Assembly (NCBI GenBank): GCA_015680685.1
Contig: MNCI01000177.1
Span: forward strand, 324,292 to 388,291
Source of the DNA: Gnetum montanum
Lineage: Eukaryota > Streptophyta > Gnetopsida > Gnetales > Gnetaceae
Direction: 5' to 3'
Length of the DNA: 64,000 nt
Numbering within the stretch: the first letter of the stretch is position 1; every line of letters starts with the position of its first letter. The translations under genes and the position numbers were made by a program. The notes below the pieces were generated by a model. That model was given only the letters and a program-made list of their open reading frames with translations. It did not search any database and was not told the DNA's origin. Positions 10,854-21,530 of the stretch are shown here, one piece after another.

Positions 10854-12775
10854 TGAAAAATCATCCTCGAGTTCCTTACAAAATATTGGAAAGGTATGAA
10901 ATTATTGACTAATTGACAACTGATAGTGGAATGGGATGATAGAATCAATGTGCCCAATGAATAGATCAATATCCATATTACAACATTAGTGTTCATGACC
11001 ATTGTTGTGAACACTTGTACATAAATGACATCCAAGCCTTTATTTGGTAGCTTGAAGAGAAAGAGAGAGAGAGAAGATGAAGCATGTTGCTGCCAATGCT
11101 GAGATTGCTCCTTCTATTATTCATCGATAGGCATGTCACCAAACCTGCTCCTTTCATAAATGCTCTAGTTTTAGTCCATCCCGAGTGCTTCCTCCAAGCC
11201 CAATCCATTGTTTGTATGATCACCATTTGCACACACAACATAGTCACAAATGAGCAAGGATAGATAATCCACAATGCAGTTAATACCTTGCCTCGATATG
11301 AAGTGCATTGGCTAAGTTGTGGTTATGGCAGAAACTAGTTCACAGATTTATCACAGGAAACTACCCAAGGTGTAGGGGTTAGGCAATTAGTAAAATAGAA
11401 AAAAATGAAAAATTTGTGCCAAGGCCCCCATGACTAAGAGCGAACCTCTAGTAGCTATAAGATGAAAAAACATGAGGAACAAGAAAGATGAAAAATATCA
11501 ACGACAACACCAATAAAATGGATGTCATGGATGGGAATGAAACAAGAAATGATTGATTGTAGGGAATGTTTAAGGGAAAGAAGTTAACAATTACACCAAA
11601 AAGAAATGCCAGTGGGTCCTTCCCAAAGCAGGCTCATGCCCTTTATGCCCTGACAAACCCATAAACCAAAGAGTCTGTAGGCTCTAGAAATGTCATTTGG
11701 AAACAAGAGTTAAAAACTTAACCACAAGAATTCACTAAAGAAAAACAATGCATCAACCCAAGAACTAGTAATGAGGTGGAAAAATGGGGAGAAAGATGGG
11801 GAGGAGAGAATGGAATGGAATCCCAAAAACAAGGTTGTGTAAAGTCCCTTGTGTATTTTATGGTTAATGTGACTAAGTGGAACTCATCCCAAATCTAGAC
11901 TCAAACAACCCACATTCAGTGTCCTCGCATCAACACACTTGACCAATCCATCCACTTGAAGCAACAAGAATGCTTTCACAAAGAGTCACCACCATTCCAA
12001 GGAGAGCGAGGTGGAGAAGCAGGAAGCAAAAAAGGGCCTTAGTTAGAGGTAACCTTTAGGCATGGGTATCATGTCTTTCTAGTTCCATAACTAGTGCTTG
12101 TAGCCCATATTGCTTTATTATGTCTAAGGTGTATGCTTTGAATTCTCACCTTTTTCTCTTTTTTCTCTCTTTTTTTTATGTTTATGCATGAGAACCACAC
12201 CATGCAAAGACTTATTTTTATTCACTCAACTTCCTGATATTTGAACAATGTCAGAATGGTGGAAAACCCAGGAAAAAGCATCCAAGCACCTAAGAGAATG
12301 GCTAGCACAAATTCATCAAATCCCCTTGAAGTCACACCCTTTTCATGCTTTGAGTCTTTCCTTGGTTTGAAAAGTACACAGCCACTAATTCATTAAAGTT
12401 TTACTTAGAAAAAGGGAACTATACAATTCTAAGCCAAAGGAGGCCATAGAGTTGTATGGATGAGTGGACGATGTGGACTCATTGCCTATTTTACCAGAAG
12501 AACCATACCTTAATATCAACATAATAATTCAAAGGTAAAAACCAAACATTAGCAATCAATATGATATAATTCAATCCACCATCATGAACACTTATTAGAT
12601 GACGAATAAAAGTAAATCAAGTAAACAAAGAAATAGTAAAAACATGAATGATGGTGTAAAACAAAAATAAGAAAAGTTAAAAAAATGTGTAAAAAAAAAT
12701 TCAAAAAGAACTGAGGACCTAGAATGGTTAGCATAGGTGTCCATCTTCCCCATGACTAAGTTGGAAGGAGGAGAT
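10854..12775 (-). other. Element C noncoding region between integrase and 3' LTR
   Basis: No convincing gene. This 1.9-kb stretch aligns by eye with 43660-45640 of element D over most of its length, so it is an ancestral part of the family. It holds two further polypurine-like motifs (11423-11438 and 12741-12760), a conserved palindrome AGAGTCTGTAGGCTCT (11670-11685), and a sense-strand T-rich tract (12600-12710). The env-position frame seen in E and F is missing. Confidence 0.7.
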
Positions 12776-13990
12776 CTAAAATAGTAAGCAAGGTTGTCCA
12801 TCAAGAGAGGTAGCATGTATACTAGCTATCCTAAGCTCCTGAAAAGGTTTGGTTTGTTTCACATTAACCAAAATTTTCTTATTCGAGCTCTTAGGTTTGT
12901 ATATTGTCATTATCCCTAAAGGAAAAGTTGCATAAATAATATAAGGTCCTTTCCACAATGTTTGAAATTTAGTACATTTTGGCACATGTGTGGGATTCCA
13001 ATAGAGAACCTTATCTCCTAGCTGATATTTAACTTTCCTAATTCTTAGGTCATGATATGGTTTATTGAAGGCCATGCATAATTCGTTAGATGACAAGGTA
13101 GCTAATCGATTTTCATCTAGCAAGTTAAGGGTTACTAACCATTGTTTCGATGCTGGATTAAGGTCAAGTTTGAGGTCACATGCCATGGATAGTATACAGA
13201 GCTTAGTTTGAATGGGAAGCATTGGTAATTTACCATACACTAACTCATAAGGAGAGTAGCCTGTAGGGAGTTTCTATGTGGAGCGGTATGCTCAAAGAGT
13301 ATCATTCAGTTTAGTGCTCTAGTCTCACCTAAACTTGTTAATGGTTCTTGTTAATATCTTCATAATCTTCCTATTGGTGACTTCTACTTGAACATTTACT
13401 TGGGGGTGGTATTGTGTAGTCAATTTATGCTCAACCTCTAAGAATTGTATTAATTTCCAAAAATTTGCACATGTGGAGTGTGTATCATTGTTTAAAATAA
13501 GTGCACGTGGCACACCAAACCTATTTATGATTTGTTGTTGAAAAAATCATGTAGTTGTAGATGATGTACAATCTTTAACAGTAGCTTCTTCAGCCCATTT
13601 TAGTAGGTAATCAACGACAAAAATAATATAAGCTTTTCCATTGGACATTGGTGTAATCGACCCCATAAAATCAATTTGCCAAATATCAAAGTTGAATCCA
13701 TTTTTGCGAACCCTCCATTCTAGTAGTCATTCCCCCATCACATTGATAGCACTCACAAGATTGGATGAAATGATGGGCATCCAAAAATAATGTAAGCCAA
13801 TAATATCCTGAAAGTAAGATCTTGATGTCCATTCATCTCCTAGTGTAATGACCCCCACAAGGACCCTCATGAGCATCTTGGAAAACTCTTAGTTGATCTA
13901 TATCATGAACACACCATTGAATCAAGCCATTTGAACACACTTTGTGGAGTTTCCCATTGATCTCCATAAAGTACTTGGCTCGGTGAAGAA
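12776..13990 (-). pseudogene. Element C integrase
   Basis: From high to low coordinates: an HHCC-type zinc region (HEGPCGGHYT, later CECYQCDGG, near 13690-13880), then a broken catalytic core including LILNNDTHST and TQYHPQVNVQVEVTNRK (13325-13513). The C-terminal part follows (12776-13240): VYGKLPMLPIQT, later YQLGDKVLYWNP and WKGPYII, ending in a stop after CLLF. The C-terminal frame of about 154 codons is open. There is no chromodomain. Confidence 0.85.
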
Positions 13991-15840
13991 ACTATTGTTT
14001 CTTTTTAAGGTTTAACTCTTGTGAGATTTGTTGTCTGAGGAGATAGGTAAGAATGCTACTATACCAGTTTGTCTCCATGGGTGATTAATTATTCACTACA
14101 CTGGTAAAGAGGAATTCATTTGGAGAATAATCAGAAATTAAATACTCATCCTCTTTGTTGTCCCATTGCAACTAAGATAAATGATCAGCAACTACGTTCT
14201 TGGTGCCTTTAAGATCAATCATCGTAAGATTGAACTCTTGTAAAATTACAAGCCATCATATAATATGAGGGCTTACCATTGTCTTATTCATGAGGAATTA
14301 GACTACACTATGATCTGTATATATATATACTTTATATCCCAATACATAATGTCNGCACTATGATCTGTATATATATATACTTTATATCCCAATACATAAT
14401 GTCTAAACTTTTCTAGTGAAAACACTACAACCATTAATTCTTTGTCTATGGTAGTGTAGTTAAGTTGTGCACCAGCGATACTTCTATTTGCACAGTGAAT
14501 GTAATAAGGATTCTTCTAGTCATCTAATTATGTAAGTACGACTCCTAAAGCATAGTTGGATGCATCAGTCATGATATGGAATGTTTTGTACTAGTCAATA
14601 GCTTGTAGAATGTGTGTTTCTACTAGCTTCTATTTCAAAGTTTGGAAAGTTAATTCTTATTCCCTGGACCACTCGAAAGGTACGTTCTTTTTTGTTAATT
14701 TCACCAATGGTTTGGCAACCTTTGAAAAGTTCTCATTAAATCTCCTATAGTAGCCATTATGTCCAGGGAATGATTGAATATCTTTGATAGTTTCTGGTTG
14801 ATGGGTAATTCCTTGGATAATTTTGATTTTCTCGGGGTCTACCTCTATCCCTGTGTGTGAGATTTTGTACCCTAGTACTATGCCTTGGACCATAAAATGG
14901 ATTTTCTACCAGTTGAGCCTCAAATTGGTTTCTACACATCTTTTTAACACTTGTCCCAACCAGTCCAAGGCTTGATCAAAGTTTGCTCCATAAGTGGAGA
15001 AGTCATCCACAAAGACCTCTATGCCATTACCTATTTGCTATTGGAATATGCTTAGAACTAGTCATTGAAATGTTGCAATGGCATTGCACAAGCAAAACAA
15101 CATCTATTTGTATGCGAATGGTCCCCAAGGGCTAGTGAATGTAGTGTTGGCTTGGTCTTTTGGGGCTATCTGTATTTGGTTATATTCACTATATCCATCC
15201 AGAAAACTATAATAGTGATGCCCTATGATGGTGTCTAAGTTGTGGTCGACAAATGGCAATGGAAAGTGATCATTGAATGTTGCCATATTTAGTAGCTTGA
15301 AATCTATGCACACCATCCATTTGGCTCCCTTTTTAGGCACAATAACTAAGGGGCTAACCCATTCGCTATTAGCAATGGGGCATATGAACCTAGCCTTGAG
15401 AAGCTATTAAATTTCTTCCTTAACTACTTGCTTCAGCTTAGGGTTCAATCACCTCTGCAGTTGTCTTCGAGGCTTCATGGAGGGGTCAGTGTAAATTCTA
15501 TGTTGGTGTATCCTAAGATCTATTCCAGTTAATTTGGGATATGAAAAAGTGAAGGCTTCTAACCATTTATTTATTACCTTCAATAGTTCTTCTTTTTGTT
15601 GAGGAGCAAGCTTAGTGTTGATAATTACCGATTTTCCATTTTTAAGAAACATGTATTTCATACCGGTGGAAAATGGTTTTAACTCGAGAGGCTCCTGCTT
15701 AAATTTCTTAGGGATTTGCAATTTCCCCTTGTTGATATTTTCAAGGTTAAAACTTAGAAGTTGATGGTGGACTTTCTCTAATGTGTCTATGCTATCGATG
15801 TAAGCACAAGTCAAACCCTTAGTTGGTTCCATGCATATGA
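13990..15840 (-). pseudogene. Element C reverse transcriptase and RNase H
   Basis: The RT entry segment (15449-15832) includes LAPQQKEELLKVINKW. Then come CIDFKLLNMAT and HFPLPFVDHNLD with SFLDGYSEYNQ (15104-15340), and the catalytic box IEVFVDDFSTYG near 15010. The connection region is PFEWSRE (14657-14893). RNase H follows as MTDASNYALGVVL near 14550, IDKELMVVVFSLEKFRHY near 14430, and YTDHS near 14310. Stops such as TAG at former CAG break the frame in several places. A sequence gap with duplicated edges lies at 14354. Confidence 0.88.
14306..14403. other. Assembly join: 48-bp duplicate on both sides of an N
   Basis: A 48-bp stretch (14306-14353) is repeated exactly at 14356-14403, with a single N at 14354. 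Both copies contain the TATATATATA run. Inside the RNase H frame this duplication makes no coding sense. It looks like two contig ends that overlap but were joined without merging. Confidence 0.85.
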
Positions 15841-16299
15841 ATGAACTTCTTTCTTGATCAGCTATCAGCCACTGGTTCTCTTCCTATCATGTGGCTACTA
15901 CATATAAGAATCTTTGTATGTTAATCACTTATGTACACTGATTGCATGCAAGCAATGCTAAACTTTGCATAAATCATAACATCTACATGCAATTACACCC
16001 TGTGTCACTGTATGTGATACACAGAACTTTCTTCTTCTCGATCTTTCTGAATGTATTTTCCTCTAATATTTCTAGGGAAAGATCATGGATTCCTTGGTGT
16101 GTGTCGATGGTGCTTGGGCATGCTCTTCCCATTATGATTGGGAAGTCCCCCTTACCATTGTTTACCTAAATCACTAGGAAGTCAACTAGGTACAACCACC
16201 AACAAACAGTGGTAACAATGTCTTTCACCAATCCCAATGGGATAGTGATGGACTCGTCGACCAACTCTAGATGGATGTTGCTCTTTTTCAATGGAGGCA

Positions 16300-16740
16300 G
16301 GTTCTAGTCCTTGTACATTTCTTGAGAAATCAAGTTGATACTAGAACCTGAATCGAAAAGAGCCTTGCATGGTGCATTTTTAATGATTTGTAAGTATATC
16401 AGAGGACTCTTAGGATCAGAGAATTTCCTGGGAAGATGGCTAGCTTTGATCCAATCGTTAACGACATTTGGTAGCATCACCGTATGCATTGAGTGAAGTG
16501 GTTGATTTGAAGAAGGCTCCAAAGTTTTGATTGATACTGAGGCATCTAAGGAATTAGCCACTTGTGATTGTAAGGGCTTGGTTGGACTATTGGTTCTAAT
16601 GAAAGGTCTTTTCTTCATGTGGTTTTTGAAACCAATAGTAGGTTGAGAGTTAATAGCCCTTGTGGTGTTATGTTGTTGCAGCTTGGTAGCAATTTCAACT
16701 TGCATAGCCAGAGAAGGTGGTAGTGGAGCCATTAGTGGAA
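16300..16740 (-). pseudogene. Element C aspartic protease region
   Basis: The minus strand is open over 142 codons (16304-16732). It ends with KALFDSGSSINLISQEMY, which holds the retroviral-type catalytic D-S-G. The preceding segment (HLPRKFSDPKSPLIYLQI) is the conserved run-up also present in D. This is the only element here in which the catalytic triad is intact. The frame then decays towards the RT at 15840. Confidence 0.85.
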
Positions 16741-16749
16741 GAGATGCGA

Positions 16750-19093
16750 CTAGATGAGAAGGATGATATGCTTGCAGGATATTACCCTTAAAAGAGTGAG
16801 TCCCATAACACTCACGAGCTTGTTAGTGAGGTTGAGGAGTACCATAACTAGTAGAGTCACATGGAGAGATTGGCTACTACATCTAATATCCATACGGGTT
16901 AGGTTACCAGTAAGGATACTATTGCCTTGGTGGTGGCATTCCCCATGATTTTGGGTATTGCCACTGTTGATATTTCTCAATCCGTTATGGTGGAGTTCCA
17001 TTGGGATAACACGTTAAGGGTTGGTGGAATTGTTTTGGGTTACCTTGAGGATAAGGTAACCTTTGGGGTGTTTACCTTTTGTTTAATCATGGGTTGAGTG
17101 CATACACCCCAAACTCTTGAAAATGTGAGATTACAGGGCAACATTCCTTAGGATGGTCATATTGACATATCTCACATCCACTATCATTGTCTGTTTCTAA
17201 ATCCACAACCTCTTCAATGATGGCAGCTTTTCCCTTACCCTTGCTATGTGCATGTTCAGCCTCTTTCTTTTTTCTTTTCTCACTACCTTGCTCTCTAGAC
17301 TCCTCTACTATTTTAAGAATAGTTTGAAATCTATTGTCTAGGGAATCCCCACATTTTTTCTACCTTTGCCGAAATTTTTGATGTCATCTTTTGGATGGGC
17401 AAATTTTTCCTATTTAGCATCTCTTCGAGTGGTGACTCTTCTTCATCCTCACAAAATTGTACTCTCCTCTTCTAGAGGGAAGGATCTCAATTATACTCTT
17501 TCGCACTTTCTCTCTTCTATAGCTCACCTTCTTCCTTAGCAACTTGCTCCAACAATCTTTGGATTTGATGGAATCTAAGCTCGAATAGTCTTCCTTGGGC
17601 ATAAGTCCCAAGGGTTCTTATCATTTCATGCCTAAGCCCATCTACGAGATGGTGTAGTTGATCCATTTGTGAATACCATGTCTAGGACAACAATGTAATA
17701 GTGCATAGTATCATCCCATGGCAGCATCCAAGGGTTCATGTCCTCCTTGTTTCCAGCCTTGGATTTACTTTATCAGGTTGGACACTCGGGAGTACGTTTG
17801 GTACTTATCATTGAATAATTCTAACATAGTACTCCATCTACAAATAGATTCCGATACTAAGGACTGGTACTAGCTTTCTACTTCTTTAACTAGTTTTCAT
17901 GGGAACAAATTAAGTTTTCCATTCATTCTCTATGTTTTGTAAGGCACACACATCATGGAATGCTTGTAAATGATTCTGAGGATCAACATTGTGTTCCCCT
18001 TCAAATCGTGGGATGTTGTTCATATCTAATCTCTTGATCCTACTATCTTTCTAGTGCCTTTTTGGAATTCTAACAACCTTCCCCCTTCAAATCATGGGAT
18101 GTTGTTCATATCTAATCTATTGATCCTACTATCTTTCTAGTGCCTTTTTTGAATTCTAACAACCTTACTTATGTCTAACATACTTCAAGTAGCGAGTAGG
18201 GGTTCATCATGATCATCTCATCCATGGCATCTATGATGCCTACATTGTTCCCTACTCTCCCTTCTTCTATGTCATGACTCTATAGAGTGCCCTCATCCCC
18301 TTTCTTAGCTATTTCATCTATGACTTCCACTTTGCCTACCTTTATCCCTACGGTATTTCTCTTTATGACCACATCCAAATATTGAAGGAGAGGGTGAAGG
18401 AGATGATGAAGGTAAAGAAGAAGGAGAATCATCACCATGACGGTGTCTACTACCTTCTCTTTTGCAGTCTCGGCCTCGAACACGATTGCGATCAAAATGT
18501 CCATCTTTATCATGAGTTCATGTCCCTTTTTCAGATCCTTTGTGTCCATGGGTATCAGAACTTGGGTTATGAATAGTGGAATGAAGGTTCTAATACACAA
18601 CCCCTTGGCCAAATTCAAGGGGAGGAACATCATTGTATGCGTGACTGCCTGAGGTAGGTTCACCACCCTCATTTTCACTTAAGACATGTAGAACATCTTG
18701 GGACTACTTACCCTTCAAAGACTTATGATGTGTCTTTTGTTGCAAGTCCCTTTGATGTTGTGCCTCTATGGGATAGTATTCTCTCAAGTCATGGTCTTGC
18801 ACAACATAATCTACGTGTAAGTGTGGCATGCCAATTCGTGTGAGAGCACGAAGAAGCATGCTTGGGACTAAACAATCAAGAGGTAACACTATGTTACCCT
18901 CTAAGTCTCACCAATGTAGTTGTTCATCTTGATGGAGGATAAAGGTAAAGTTTAGTATATACTCATCGAGATGAATATATACCACTTCAACTTGTTGAGG
19001 GACTGGCAGATGAACGTCATGTGTATTACGTCATTGATTGTTTCCTTTTTTAGACCTAGGTGATGAGGCACTTTCATATGAAGAAGGAGACAT
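16750..19093 (-). pseudogene. Element C gag
   Basis: The start codon is at 19091-19093 (MSPSSYESASSPRSKK). The N-terminal region includes VVYIHLDEYILNFTF (about 18950) and LPLDCLVPSMLLRALTRIG (18800-18890). A charged low-complexity region lies near 18280-18680, capsid-like sequence at 17600-18000, and MGLMPKEDYSS at 17611. The knuckle CEICQYDHPKECCP is near 17130-17165. Many stops and frameshifts. The layout is collinear with the gag of D. Confidence 0.8.
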
Positions 19094-19210
19094 ACTTGTC
19101 TATTCAGTGTGCAATGTATTCTTGTTTATTATTTTTTCAATCAACCCTAAGGGTTCTTTCCAATGATGTGAATGATTTCCTAAGTTCTAATTAGTGCACA
19201 AACAACTAAG

Positions 19211-19228
19211 TCCCTGGCAACGATGCCA
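19211..19228 (-). other. Element C primer-binding site (tRNA-Asp)
   Basis: The minus strand reads TGGCATCGTTGCCAGGGA, one base from the 5' LTR. It matches TGGCGCCGTTGCCGGGGA, the tRNA-Asp complement used by Athila-like plant elements, at 15 of 18 positions. All three differences are C-to-T or G-to-A. Confidence 0.85.
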
Positions 19229-19229
19229 A

Positions 19230-20030
19230 TGATGAGAAGCGAGGTACCCCTACGTTCAACCATACGAATACAAGCATTTCATGTGTGATCCCATCGAATT
19301 CCAAGGATGGGTTGGTTGATTTTTGTCTTCCCAAGCTTACCTATATGTCATGATTGTATGGTTAAGTAAGCTTGAGGCATATGATTTTTATAGCTTTTAT
19401 GTTTTTATGTCCTACGCTAGTAGGGAAGGAGAGAGGTAACTAAGTGACTAATTTAACTTAACTACTCATTAACAAAATTCTAACTACTCCTAACACCAAC
19501 ATCTATTCTCAGTTTTTGTACACATCCTGAACTAGTGCAACACTACTGGAATTACCAAATGCTAATCGTTATTGGGTTACCAAGCGTTACACACATACTT
19601 GAAGTGGTTGTGCTTGTGTAATTTAGCGATTTGCTTAATTGATCAAAATGAATTGTTATGCTAATAAAAGAAATGTAAAGTGATAAAATAAAATAAATAC
19701 ATAAGAAAATAAAATAAAATAAATGCATAAGAAAACAAATCTCAAGTGCTGCAAGGATGAATCAAAGAGCTTGTCTTTATTATCATACACAAGGTGTGCT
19801 TAGGTACATAATGCTCAAATAAAGAGATGTCCACACTTAGATCTCCTTCTACAGGCACTTGGAAAATACTCTAACTTTCAAATAGACTACAAGAGTTTCA
19901 CTACTTGACTACTAAAAGACTTCTTTTTTTCCAATTGTGTGCCTGGGCACTGTATTTATAGACTTGGGAGAAATTACTCTAATAATTAGAGTAACTGCTA
20001 AAGTAACTACTAGAGTAACTGTTCTCATCA
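19230..20030 (-). repeat. Element C 5' LTR (801 bp)
   Basis: Begins TGATGAGAAG and ends GTTCTCATCA in plus orientation. TATA box at 19953-19960 (minus) with a short palindrome array at 19975-20030. Most of its length aligns with 9914-10837. Confidence 0.92.
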
Positions 20031-20035
20031 GGTAT
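20031..20035. other. Target site duplication GGTAT, right copy (element C)
   Basis: Matches 9909-9913. Element B coding resumes immediately after. Confidence 0.9.
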
Positions 20036-21530
20036 CTAGTAAGGTTAATAGCTTGATGATCTAATCAAGTTCCTAGAAGCTAATTTAAAAGAAACAATGA
20101 CATAATCCATGGTATCAAGAGTTGAGGTAGTAGATCATTTTGATGGACCATTGTCTATGGATAGTCATGGTATGTTACAAATGAATGGTTGAGTATGTAT
20201 TCTAGAAGCTTTGCAATATTACTTGATGGATGAGGCCCACATGAGTAGATACCAAATGCATCTAGGTAGTCAAAATATGTACCAATATTTATGATGAATA
20301 AATTGATTGTGTGGTATGGAGAGGAATGTAGCAAAGCATGTCTCTTCATGTTTGATTTTCCAACAAGTGAAGATAAAGCATTAGAGGCCTGGGGAATATT
20401 TATACTTCCATAATATTTCCTAGTGGAAATGAGATGCCATTGATATGGATTTCATTATTGGTCTTATATGAGCTCGTAGTGGCCATTATGCTATATTAGT
20501 AGTTGTTGACTTGTTGACAAAGTTTGCTCATTTCCTTGCCACACAGGGATTAGTGAGTGTAATAGAGACTATATACCTCTTTCTTGTTGAGATAGTGTGA
20601 TTACAATATGTGTCATGTTGGATTATTAGTGATAAAAATGATTGATCCATGTCATATTTTTAGCAAGAATTATAGAATGATATGGGTGCAAGATTCAACA
20701 GGAGTTCAGCATATCATCTATACATAAATGATTAGATTGAGTGGGTGAATCAAATTCTTAAGGATATGTTGAGAGCCTATGCTTTGCAGTATAGAGATAA
20801 CTAGGATCAGATGCTACCACTAGCTAAGTTTTCATATAATAATAGTTATCAAAAATAGTTTTTAGGTATCACCATATGAGATTTTATATGGTAGGCCATG
20901 TAAAAATTCTTTATGTTAGGATACCATAGAATGTCATCAATAGGTGAGCATAGATTTGGTGAGGTAGACCCTACAGTAGGTTTAAAATATTTGAGATAGA
21001 TTAAAAGCTACATAGGATAGGTAGGAAGCATATGCCAATAGTGTTAAAGACCATAGGATTTTGTAGTTAAGGATCATGTTTTTCTTCATGTTTCTCACCT
21101 AAAGGATCTTATACAATTTGGTTGAAAGTAAAAATTGGCCCCTAGGTACACTGGTCCTTTTAAGGTGCTAAAGAGAATTGGGAAAGTGACCTATCAAATA
21201 GCATTACCTTCTTACTTGGCACATGCACATGATGTGTTCTATGTATCTATGTTACAATGTTATGTACTTGATGAACATCATGTGATTAATCATCCAACAA
21301 CATAGATATAGTCTAATGTTAGTTATGTAGATAAGCTAGTAGAAATTGTTGATCATATGGTATGACAACTATGCAATAAAGTTGTTTCTATGGTCAAGAT
21401 TTTGTGGAGAAGACATGGAGCATCAAAGGCTACCTGGGAGATGAAGACTAAGATATGTGCAGCTCATCATGAGATCTTCATCCTTCTTGGAGACATTGAA
21501 TATGGTAGTATTATTATGATTTATATATTA
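20036..21530 (+). pseudogene. Element B integrase and chromodomain (Ty3/gypsy chromovirus, Tekay/Del-like)
   Basis: Continues the RNase H frame of 9566-9908. Integrase landmarks on the plus strand, in shifting frames, are the VVVDLLTKFAHFLAT core (about 20500), SDKND for the second Asp region (20630), DMLRAYALQYRDN (20763) and LPLAKFSYNNSYQ (20813). The GPF/Y-type module [16 protein letters not shown] is near 21150, with [10 protein letters not shown] near 21230. It ends in LVEIVDHMV and SMVKILWRRHG..ATWE (21330-21450), the chromodomain-like tail of Tekay/Del elements. Heavily stopped. Confidence 0.85.

Larger units (their letters stand above)
9914..20030 (-). mobile_element. Element C: full-length Ty3/gypsy retrotransposon, pol-bearing, nested in B
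   Basis: A 10.1-kb element bounded by TG..CA LTRs of 924 and 801 bp and a 5-bp GGTAT duplication. On the minus strand the order is 5' LTR (19230-20030), PBS, gag, protease, RT, RNase H, integrase, about 1.9 kb noncoding, polypurine tract, 3' LTR (9914-10837). The PBS is tRNA-Asp type, as in Athila-like plant elements. All frames carry stops, so it is dead. It is the only element here with a polymerase and is the likely model of the autonomous partner of D, E and F. Confidence 0.92.

Noticed and set aside
14306-14403. A 48-bp tandem duplication as a biological event.
   Set aside because: The copies are identical and separated by an N, in an element where all other repeats have diverged. Assembly overlap is the better explanation.
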